From: Facklamia sp050409585
GTDB taxonomy: Bacteria; Bacillota; Bacilli; Lactobacillales; Aerococcaceae
Direction of reading: 5' to 3'
Assembly (NCBI RefSeq): GCF_050409585.1
Contig: NZ_JBNUPE010000012.1
Coordinates: 1-59,361 of the forward strand
Length of the DNA: 59,361 bases
Both the position numbers and the translations under genes were made by a program. The first letter of the stretch is position 1, and each line of letters starts with the position of its first letter. Below are positions 23,503 through 30,696 of this stretch, in pieces. Below the pieces are notes generated by a model, which was not told the origin of the DNA, did no database searches, and was given only the letters and a program-made list of their open reading frames with translations.

Positions 23503-24159
23503 TTAATTTAAGTATACAGTTGAACCGGTTTCTAAATATAAAACATGTTCACAGATATTGGTAATATAATCACCTATACGTTCTAAACTAGATACTAAAT
23601 CAATCGTAAAGATTCCTGCTGGAATACAATCTTCGTTGGTAGCCATTCTTAAAGTAACTTCTTCAAAAACAAGATCATACTGTTTGTCAATTTGGCTATC
23701 CATAAGGGCAATCTGACTAGCCTCTTGAATATCACCATTTTCGATGATACCTGCTAATGGTTCAAACATTAACTGTAAACGTTCTACCATTTGATTCACA
23801 ATAATCATCACGTCTTGATAATTTGAAAAATCAGGCTTATTTCGCTTGATACGTTTAGCAATTGTAGTAGTATGTTCTGCAATACGCTTCAGTTCAACAC
23901 TTGTATTTAGCAATGCAAATATGTAACGAAGATCTGCTGCAACGGGTTGCTGTAAAGCGACTATAAGATAGGCATCTTTTTCTAATTCAACAGATAATTC
24001 ATTAATTTTCTCATTCATTTCAAGCGTTGAAACTGCAAGCTCATTATCTGAGGCAATAACTGCTTGATGGGTGTTATCAAAAATACTTTGCGTTAAATCA
24101 AACATTTGGTTAATTTTTTTAAACAAACCTTGTAATTCTTGTATATAAATTTTTCGCAT
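23503..24159 (-). CDS. phoU: Phosphate-transport accessory regulator PhoU
   Basis: A 218-residue all-helical protein with two PhoU repeats; the metal-site helix ERIGDYITNICEHV and the equivalent LKRIAEHTTTIAKR in repeat 1 are visible. PhoU normally dampens Pst phosphate uptake and PhoR signalling. Here it stands alone without pst or phoB/phoR genes. GGGAGG precedes ATG 24159. It has its own near-perfect promoter overlapped by a probable cre site. Confidence 0.92.
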   Translation of the reverse strand: MRKIYIQELQGLFKKINQMFDLTQSIFDNTHQAVIASDNELAVSTLEMNEKINELSVELEKDAYLIVALQQPVAADLRYIFALLNTSVELKRIAEHTTTIAKRIKRNKPDFSNYQDVMIIVNQMVERLQLMFEPLAGIIENGDIQEASQIALMDSQIDKQYDLVFEEVTLRMATNEDCIPAGIFTIDLVSSLERIGDYITNICEHVLYLETGSTVYLN

Positions 24160-24199
24160 ATTTTGTCCTCCCTTCTAGAATTTATTTTATCATCTACTT

Positions 24200-24228
24200 A
24201 TTATAACAACATTGTAAGCGCTTGTCAA
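24200..24228 (-). promoter_or_regulatory. phoU promoter with overlapping cre-like site
   Basis: TTGACA (24228-24223), 17 nt, TATAAT (24205-24200), minus strand. On the + strand TGTAAGCGCTTGTC (24213-24226) matches the CcpA cre consensus TGWAARCGYTWNCW at 13 of 14 positions, covering the spacer and most of the -35, where it would repress. Confidence 0.75.
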
Positions 24229-24246
24229 ACTTCCTAGATTGTTTTT

Positions 24247-24286
24247 AAAATAAAAAGTTCTCACCATTAATTATAGCGAGAACTTT
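24247..24286 (-). terminator. Terminator of the 24296-25504 LysM gene
   Basis: AAAGTTCTC (24254-24262) with GAGAACTTT (24278-24286), loop of 15 nt, followed on the minus strand by TTATTTTAAAA. Confidence 0.75.
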
Positions 24287-24295
24287 AATTATCAA

Positions 24296-25504
24296 TTAGT
24301 TTTTAAATGAGACATGTACGTGGTCATAATGGTTTTGTGTCACACTACCACGATCTTCCATTTGTTGCCATTGGCCGCCTGTCCAATGGCCATAGATTTG
24401 TTGTTTCCAGATAACATAAGCGATATTACTATTACCCATATTAGCTACTGCATCTGCAGCGATTTGGTCGCCTAATGCTGAACCTACGGGCACCATAAAG
24501 TCAACAGCTAATCCTTTACCATGGTCGCCGCTATCTCCAGGTCTTAGCCCGTATGCAGCAACTCCATATTGATTAGCAATTCGACTACCATAATTAGCCG
24601 CTGATTGTGATACACCAGCTAAGGTCGATGGTGTCGTATAATCATTACTTACTTCTTCAATGACTTCCTCTACAACTTTCTCAGTAACAGGCACTTCTTC
24701 TACTATTACTACTTCTTCAGTGACCTCTTGAATAACTGTTGTTGTTTTTGTCAACTCTTCTGACGCTAGTGGTTGTTCAACTTCCTCAATAACACTTTCT
24801 ATTTCAACAGCACTAGATTGTGTTGTCTCAACTTCAAGCTCTTCAGCTTCAATAACTTCCTCTTCACTTACAGGGTTTACTGTAACTTCTCCAGTAGTTG
24901 AAACTTCCTCAATAGTCCTGTCCACGACTTCGTCAGTTAAGACTTCTTCTACTAGAGGGAGCTCGTTTAATAACTCTTCAGATGATTCAGCAACTTCTTC
25001 TAATTGGACTGTTTCTTCAGCTATTGCTAACTCTTCTTCCACATCAAAATCATCTGCTTCACTGACATTTAAAATGATCTCTTCAACTACAACTTCTTCT
25101 TCAAGAACAACTGCTTGATCTTCAGTTTCAACTTCTGGAGTTAGACTGACTGGAATGTCCATTTCAAATGTTTCCCCAGCGGATGTTTCAACGTTTAACT
25201 TTTCAGCTTTATGATTAATATCATATTGAGCGACTAGTTTTGTTTTTGGGTAAATAAGGTTAACATTTTCAATTTGGTTAGCTTCAGCAAGAAAAGCTAA
25301 ATCAATATCCATCGCTTCAGCAATTGCTCCAAGGGTGTCTCCATATTTAACAATGTAAGTCATTTGATTATCTTCATCTACCATTAGTTCAGCACTTATT
25401 TCTTCAACCGTGCGCGCATTCCAATTCTGAGCAGATGTAATCGCCACAGGCGTAAGCATCAGCATTAGAGAAGCACCTAAACTCACTTTCTTATTAAATT
25501 TCAT
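24296..25504 (-). CDS. Secreted LysM protein with ARB_07466-like C-terminal domain
   Basis: A 402-residue exported wall protein. Signal peptide 1-25 (ends TSA-QN); one LysM about 47-95 (YIVKYGDTLGAIAEAMDID); a long acidic Val/Glu/Thr-rich linker about 110-290; and a C-terminal domain of ~105 residues. The last has YGLRPGDSGDHGKGLAVDF and ends NHYDHVHVSFK. Its spaced His/Asp residues resemble the ARB_07466-like/M15-type domain, suggesting peptidoglycan hydrolysis (inference). Similar proteins in related bacteria are WalR targets, and a WalR box lies upstream. GAGGTG precedes ATG 25504. Confidence 0.82.
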   Translation of the reverse strand: MKFNKKVSLGASLMLMLTPVAITSAQNWNARTVEEISAELMVDEDNQMTYIVKYGDTLGAIAEAMDIDLAFLAEANQIENVNLIYPKTKLVAQYDINHKAEKLNVETSAGETFEMDIPVSLTPEVETEDQAVVLEEEVVVEEIILNVSEADDFDVEEELAIAEETVQLEEVAESSEELLNELPLVEEVLTDEVVDRTIEEVSTTGEVTVNPVSEEEVIEAEELEVETTQSSAVEIESVIEEVEQPLASEELTKTTTVIQEVTEEVVIVEEVPVTEKVVEEVIEEVSNDYTTPSTLAGVSQSAANYGSRIANQYGVAAYGLRPGDSGDHGKGLAVDFMVPVGSALGDQIAADAVANMGNSNIAYVIWKQQIYGHWTGGQWQQMEDRGSVTQNHYDHVHVSFKN

Positions 25505-25639
25505 TTATATACACCTCAATAGTTTATTTTCTTAAGTAATTGTAGTTTAAATCAACTACTTTTCTTAAACAAGCTTTGAACAATCAAATCAAAGAATTGA
25601 TTTGGATCTGTAACCTCTCAAACATATTAGGCCGTTTTA

Positions 25640-25656
25640 TGTAATCTGTTTGTAAA
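25640..25656 (+). promoter_or_regulatory. WalR box
   Basis: TGTAAT-CTGTT-TGTAAA is an exact match to the WalR direct repeat TGTWAH-N5-TGTWAH. A further half site TGTAAC lies at 25609-25614. It sits between the divergent LysM-hydrolase and OatA-like genes (136 nt and 66 nt from their start codons). The walRK genes lie 11 kb away in the same window. Confidence 0.75.
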
Positions 25657-25721
25657 ATTTCACCTTTCTTTCAAATTTTTATGCTAGAATTATTTCAACA
25701 AATCAATAAAGGAGGGTTATT

Positions 25722-27734
25722 ATGGCTAGAATTAAATCGTTTGATGGTATTAAAGGAATTGCAATTCTTTTTATTATTCTCTATCATTTATGGCCAACTA
25801 TTTTCCCCGGTGGATTTTTGGCAGTCAATCTTTTTCTCGTTTTAGGAGGTTATTTTTTTACTATAAAACTTTACCAAGATAAAAGGGTAGAGTCTTGGCA
25901 ATCATTATTCTTTCTTTTCAAAAAAACAGTCCAACGCTTGTTCTTTCCGATGATGTGGTTAATTATATTAATTTTATTTTTCCTTCAAATTTTTAACCCT
26001 CTCATACTTAAGTCTATGCGCAACGAACTGTTTGCTAGTCTCCTTTTTGCCAATAATTACTTTCAAATTCTAAACGGTCGCTCTTATTTTACGGATATGG
26101 CTGTAACTTCTTATTTAACACACTTATGGTATGTAGCCGTTTATCTCCAATCCTTTTTAATAACTGGACTCTTAGTCTTCTTAAGCAAAAAAATAAAAGT
26201 ACCTGCTATCTATTTAGGCCTATTTTGGCTCTTTATCTTTAGTCTATGTACTTTCTTAACTGCAAATGGTTATTCCTATCAAAAGGATCCCTCAAACATT
26301 TATTATAGTTTTCAAACGCGGTATGCTTCTTTTGCGATAGGGATAGCGACTTATTACCTTATTCTAGTAATCCAAGAAACAGTTGAAGAACTTCAAAGAC
26401 GACAATTAAGGATCCATTACTTCTTTATCGTGATAATAGCTCTAATTCTATTGCTTATTCAGTTTCTTTCTCAATCCGATCAAGAAGCAGCAGGCTATTT
26501 ATTAGGACTTCCTTATTCTAATTTATTTACTGCCCTATTTATTTTAGGTGCTGGGCAGAAATTCATCGTTTTTGAAAAGTTATTAGGTAACAAAATTTTC
26601 ACTTGGTTAGGTAGAAGATCTTATAGTATATATCTTTGCTATTATCCTTTATTAGTTGTCACTTTTAGTTTTCAACGTTTATTTGCTAATCACATGAATA
26701 TTTTAAAATTAATCGGCCTATGCTCAATTATCCTTTTTTCTTCTATTTTTTATTATATTTTTGAGTCTAATCGTTTCCATATACTCTTCTCAAACAAAAT
26801 CAGCCTAAGAAGGAAGCTCTACTGGGTTAAAAGATATTTACATTTCCCAAATAGCAACAAAAAAGATTTTGCCTTTGCAACAAGCTATCTTTTTTTAATA
26901 ATTTCTAGTTTGATTGGCCTGCTTCGAAGTGATAATCATATACCACTAGCTTTATTTGATCTCCAATATGGAATCTACGCTACCAATCCCAATCCATTTA
27001 GTCCTTATTATAAAGTGGATCAGTCATTTAAAAAATCTCAAAAACGTTTAAATGATTTTGATCAACTAGCAGCTAGTAATTTTTCATATTCCATCAACCA
27101 AACAACACTAGCGGATAAAGTCATACAATCTATCCAAAAAGACTCTATCTTAAATCAGATTGCCAGTCTTTCTCAAGAAAAAAGACAAAGATTCGAAGAA
27201 ATTCAACAGCAATTTCCTAAGCTGGCAACTATCCTCAGCCCGCAAGAAATACTCTATGCTAATGACCTTCCAGTCACATTATTCGGTGATTCAGTGGCTC
27301 AATTTATTGGAGCTAATATTAACACATTTTTTGATCAGGCTAATGCATTTGGTTATGTTAGTTTAAACATTTGGACATCTTACGATAAATTCCAAGCGCT
27401 TATAGACCAGGGTTTAGTGAAGGAAAACTTAGTCGTTAACTTAGGAACTAACGGGGGGTTGGATGTTCCGGCCGTTGAAAAATTGATAAAGATGGCTGGT
27501 GAGCGAGAAATATACTTAGTTAACTCAAACTCTGACATCGAATTTTTAGATCAAATTGATCAAGTGATTCAAACACTTACTCAAAAATACTCTAATGTTC
27601 ATTTAGTTGATTGGCGAGCTATCTCAACAGGTCATCCGGAATATTTTCGAGAAGACGCTATTCACCCAAGTGTGGAAGGTGCGGAGTTTTATCTTTTAGA
27701 ATTGGCTAAAACAGTCTATCAAAATCGTCTTTAA
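25722..27734 (+). CDS. oatA: Peptidoglycan O-acetyltransferase, OatA-like
   Basis: A 670-residue protein with an N-terminal acyltransferase-3 domain of about ten membrane segments (starts RIKSFDGIKGIAILFIILYH, first part shown), an eleventh near 390, and an extracellular SGNH esterase-like domain from about 510. Catalytic residues are S524 (LFGDSV), and D645 with H648 (DAIHPS). OatA acetylates MurNAc and gives lysozyme resistance. AAAGGAGGG precedes ATG 25722. A WalR box upstream suggests control by wall stress. Other acetylated substrates, such as teichoic acid, cannot be excluded. Confidence 0.88.
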   Translation: MARIKSFDGIKGIAILFIILYHLWPTIFPGGFLAVNLFLVLGGYFFTIKLYQDKRVESWQSLFFLFKKTVQRLFFPMMWLIILILFFLQIFNPLILKSMRNELFASLLFANNYFQILNGRSYFTDMAVTSYLTHLWYVAVYLQSFLITGLLVFLSKKIKVPAIYLGLFWLFIFSLCTFLTANGYSYQKDPSNIYYSFQTRYASFAIGIATYYLILVIQETVEELQRRQLRIHYFFIVIIALILLLIQFLSQSDQEAAGYLLGLPYSNLFTALFILGAGQKFIVFEKLLGNKIFTWLGRRSYSIYLCYYPLLVVTFSFQRLFANHMNILKLIGLCSIILFSSIFYYIFESNRFHILFSNKISLRRKLYWVKRYLHFPNSNKKDFAFATSYLFLIISSLIGLLRSDNHIPLALFDLQYGIYATNPNPFSPYYKVDQSFKKSQKRLNDFDQLAASNFSYSINQTTLADKVIQSIQKDSILNQIASLSQEKRQRFEEIQQQFPKLATILSPQEILYANDLPVTLFGDSVAQFIGANINTFFDQANAFGYVSLNIWTSYDKFQALIDQGLVKENLVVNLGTNGGLDVPAVEKLIKMAGEREIYLVNSNSDIEFLDQIDQVIQTLTQKYSNVHLVDWRAISTGHPEYFREDAIHPSVEGAEFYLLELAKTVYQNRL

Positions 27735-27741
27735 TACATTC

Positions 27742-27777
27742 AACCTCAGATGGAAACTAGCCATCTGAGGTTTTTTG
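27742..27777. terminator. Bidirectional terminator between oatA and rlmH
   Basis: 12-bp perfect stem AACCTCAGATGG (27742-27753) and its complement (27761-27772), then T6. Confidence 0.93.
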
Positions 27778-27780
27778 TAC

Positions 27781-28263
27781 TTATTTATGATAGGCATGAT
27801 TGTTTAAAATGCGGAAAGCTCGATAGATTTGTTCAATTAAAACTAGTCGTATCAACTGATGAGGAAGCGTTATTCTACCAAATGAGATAGCTTTATCACT
27901 TGTTTTTTTTAATCGTTCAGCCAATCCTAAAGACCCGCCAATAATAAAACTAATGTGCGAGTGTCCATAAGTAGCAAATTGATTGATTGATTCAGCTAAA
28001 TCCTCTGATGATATTAAGTCTCCCTCAATAGCTAAAACAAAAACTTTACTTTGTTTATTTAATTTCTTCTCTATGCGCTCAGCCTCTTGTTCTAAAAGCT
28101 GTTCAACCTCCGTGTCAGTCATTTGCTCTTTAGTTGATTCATCGGCTACTTCATGAATTGAAACCTTTGCATAAGCTGACAATCTTTTGAGATATTCAGA
28201 CATTCCTGCTTTAATGTATTTTTCTTTGACTTTGCCCACACAGATTATATCAACACGTATCAT
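27781..28263 (-). CDS. rlmH: 23S rRNA pseudouridine-1915 N3-methyltransferase RlmH
   Basis: A 160-residue SPOUT methyltransferase acting on assembled 70S ribosomes. Motifs: VGKVKEKYIKAGMSEYLKRL, SAM-binding FIIGGSLG, and the C-terminal QLIRLVLIEQIYRAFRI followed by YHK. AAAGGAG precedes ATG 28263. Last gene in the wal-htrA neighbourhood, separated from htrA by a 100-bp gap that holds the DnaA-box cluster. Confidence 0.97.
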   Translation of the reverse strand: MIRVDIICVGKVKEKYIKAGMSEYLKRLSAYAKVSIHEVADESTKEQMTDTEVEQLLEQEAERIEKKLNKQSKVFVLAIEGDLISSEDLAESINQFATYGHSHISFIIGGSLGLAERLKKTSDKAISFGRITLPHQLIRLVLIEQIYRAFRILNNHAYHK

Positions 28264-28281
28264 TCCTTACTCCTTTCATTA

Positions 28282-28362
28282 GGTGGATAACTGTTAATAA
28301 AACAAAGACTTATCCACAGTTTATTTTAAATGCTGTGGATAAGCCTGTATGTTTGTGGATAA
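28282..28362. promoter_or_regulatory. Cluster of DnaA-box sequences between htrA and rlmH
   Basis: Three exact TTATCCACA 9-mers: 28310-28318 (+), 28334-28342 (-) and 28354-28362 (-). A one-mismatch copy, TTATCCACC, is at 28282-28290 (-). Boxes two and three also form a perfect 11-bp inverted repeat (28308/9-28319 with 28333-28343) with a 13-nt AT-rich loop. The fourth box abuts the htrA stop codon. The inverted repeat could also act as an htrA terminator, but the third exact box is outside it. Confidence 0.8.
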
Positions 28363-28363
28363 A

Positions 28364-29656
28364 CTAGTAAGGAACTGCACTATTCGATTCTTCAGACTCT
28401 TCTTCGGATGGGAAAGGCTGAATTTCTGTCGGGTTTTCAACCGCTGCTTCTAAAGTGATTTCTATCTCCATGTCTTCTTTAGCACGGCGGATAGATAATT
28501 TCACTTTATCGCCAACTTTATATTCATAAAGGAATTTTTTCAAGTCATTAATCGTCTCTATTTCCTTGCCATCAATAGCACGTATCAAGTCGTACTCTTT
28601 AAGACCAGCTTTAGCAGCAGACCCTTCAGGTTCTACTTCACGGATAAAGGCCCCTTTTACATCTTCATCATTCAAGCCCATTACTTGGGTGCGATAATCT
28701 GGATGGACTAATCTCAAGCTAGTATAACGGATGCCCAATACAGGTCTAACGACTTCGCCGTTTTTCTCAAGTTGGCCAATAATATCCACTACATCTGAAG
28801 ATGGAATGGCAAAGCCCATTCCTTCGACATCGGTCGCTGATAGTTTGCTTGAATTAATTCCAATTAATTGGCCGGCAGAATTTAAAAGGGCTCCTCCTGA
28901 ATTACCAGGGTTGATGGCCGCATCCGTTTGCAGTAAACTCATATCCCAGTCTGGTACACCATCGCCATTTAAATCCACTGGCACAGATCGATCTAAACCA
29001 GAAACAATCCCTTTAGTTACTGATGTTGCAAACTCACTACCTAAGGGTGAACCAATTGCAATAGCGACTTGTCCAACTTGAACATTATCAGAATCAGCAA
29101 ATTCTAAGGATTTACTTGCTGCAGAAGCATCAATTGTTATTACAGCTAAATCACTTAAGGCATCACTTCCAATAATTTCTGCTTTGACAGTTTCACCATT
29201 TTTTAAACGAACTTCTAAAGCATCTGCTCCTTCAATTACATGATGATTGGTAACAATGTATGCTTTATCGCCATCTATGCGATAGACAACTCCTGACCCT
29301 TCTCCAATCACTTGCAAATCTTGATCTTCTTCATCTGGTATGAAGTATTGGTTATATTGATATTCCCAAAAAGGATCTAATCCTTGATAACTTTTTTGCA
29401 TGTTTGCAATGGACACCACTGCCTCACTTGCCTGATCCACTGTGTCTACCATATTCTGTTCATTTTCTGGTAGTTGAACAGAGTCGGCAGTTTTAATGGT
29501 GCTTTCCACCTGAGAGGGTTCTTGTGAAAAGGCCGAAAAATCATTATTAAAACTCAAACTACCTGCCAATAATAATGATAGAGTCATGCCTGAAAGACCC
29601 ACAAATATTTTACGCCAACGTTTTGTGCCATCATTTTGATTATATTCTTCTCTCAT
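28364..29656 (-). CDS. htrA: Serine protease HtrA/DegP-like
   Basis: A 430-residue membrane-anchored quality-control protease. One N-terminal membrane segment (about 17-37), a trypsin-like domain with catalytic H139 (TNHHV), D169 (LSDLAV) and S253 (NPGNSGG), and one PDZ domain about 320-410 (IREVEPEGSAAKAGLKEYD). The tail is Glu/Ser-rich. A -10 TATAAT (29681-29676) upstream suggests a promoter of its own in the 115-bp gap after walJ. It handles misfolded exported proteins and commonly sits with walRK in lactic acid bacteria. Confidence 0.95.
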   Translation of the reverse strand: MREEYNQNDGTKRWRKIFVGLSGMTLSLLLAGSLSFNNDFSAFSQEPSQVESTIKTADSVQLPENEQNMVDTVDQASEAVVSIANMQKSYQGLDPFWEYQYNQYFIPDEEDQDLQVIGEGSGVVYRIDGDKAYIVTNHHVIEGADALEVRLKNGETVKAEIIGSDALSDLAVITIDASAASKSLEFADSDNVQVGQVAIAIGSPLGSEFATSVTKGIVSGLDRSVPVDLNGDGVPDWDMSLLQTDAAINPGNSGGALLNSAGQLIGINSSKLSATDVEGMGFAIPSSDVVDIIGQLEKNGEVVRPVLGIRYTSLRLVHPDYRTQVMGLNDEDVKGAFIREVEPEGSAAKAGLKEYDLIRAIDGKEIETINDLKKFLYEYKVGDKVKLSIRRAKEDMEIEITLEAAVENPTEIQPFPSEEESEESNSAVPY

Positions 29657-29771
29657 TTTACTATACGTCCTTTCTATTATACTTACAGAATGAACTATAA
29701 CACTGTTTTTTTAAGAAAGTATGAATTATCATCGTTAATTTTAAAGTGAATTGTAGAAATTTGAGATCTGT

Positions 29772-30662
29772 TTATATTTTTTTAATAGGTGTGGCCTTAA
29801 TTGGATCTGTCATATGAAGTTTTAAATCCCTTACAGTATCCACATCATAAGCTTGTAAAGTGTCTTCCATCGTTAACATGGCTAATTCTTTGGTATTATT
29901 ATCCTGACTTAAATGTCCGAGGTAGATATCTTTGGTTTTGGATCCCATTAAGTCTCGGATAGCTAGTGCTCCATCTTGATTAGATAAATGACCTTTATCA
30001 CTAAGAATACGTTGTTTTACAGACCAAGGATAAGGACCGTATCTCAAAAGTTCAATTTCATGATTAGCCTCTATTAAATAGGCATCCGCATTCCTAAGTT
30101 GACTGCGCAATCGATCGGAAACATAACCTGTATCCGTCAACATTACAAATTGTTTATTGCCTTTTTGAAAGGCATAAAACTGTGGTTGGGCTGCATCGTG
30201 ACTCACATTATAACTCACAATATCAATATCACCCAATTGTAACATGGTCTCCGGTTCAATATACTGTTTGTTTTCTGGAGCAATCTCACCAATCATTCGA
30301 TCCATGGCCTTCCAAGTTTCTCTATTAGCATATATAGGAAGATTGTACCGTCGAGAAAGAACTCCCACCCCATGAATATGATCTTTGTGCTCATGAGTGA
30401 CGAAGATAGCATCGATTAGATTAATGTCTCGATCGATTTGTTTAAATAAAGCCTCAATTTTTTTCCCACTTAAGCCTGCATCAACTAGAAATCTTTTTTG
30501 GCCCGATTCAATATAAGTGCAATTGCCAGTTGAGCCACTTGCTAAAATTGAGAAGCTTAAATCAGTCCGTTGAGCTGAAATATCTTCTATCTTTTCTTTA
30601 GCCGTTTGACTTTGATAGTTGGTATATAATTGTTGCTCAAATTTTAACTTTGCTTCTTTCAT
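29772..30662 (-). CDS. walJ: WalJ/YycJ metallo-beta-lactamase-fold nuclease
   Basis: A 296-residue MBL-fold protein. Metal motif VTHEHKDHIHGV, with further ligands at SHDA, LTDTGYVSDRL, EANHE and LGHLSQDNN. YycJ is a DNA exonuclease linked to mismatch repair and to wal operons. It has about 34 extra residues before the usual start (FSILASGSTGN), charged and helical in character; the ribosome-binding site AGGAG before ATG 30662 supports this longer form. It follows the second DUF2207 gene by 34 nt. Confidence 0.92.
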   Translation of the reverse strand: MKEAKLKFEQQLYTNYQSQTAKEKIEDISAQRTDLSFSILASGSTGNCTYIESGQKRFLVDAGLSGKKIEALFKQIDRDINLIDAIFVTHEHKDHIHGVGVLSRRYNLPIYANRETWKAMDRMIGEIAPENKQYIEPETMLQLGDIDIVSYNVSHDAAQPQFYAFQKGNKQFVMLTDTGYVSDRLRSQLRNADAYLIEANHEIELLRYGPYPWSVKQRILSDKGHLSNQDGALAIRDLMGSKTKDIYLGHLSQDNNTKELAMLTMEDTLQAYDVDTVRDLKLHMTDPIKATPIKKI

Positions 30663-30696
30663 TTGCGTTCACTCCTGTTCCGTTCTACACACTTAC

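Noticed and set aside
28308..28343. Treating the DnaA-box inverted repeat as only an htrA terminator
   Set aside because: Possible in part, but the minus-strand tail is only moderately T-rich and a third exact box plus a near-exact one lie outside the stem, so the box cluster is reported instead.
28264..28363. Calling this gap the chromosomal origin (oriC)
   Set aside because: No dnaA or dnaN, no DnaA-trio or clear unwinding element, and only 100 bp; not enough to call an origin.
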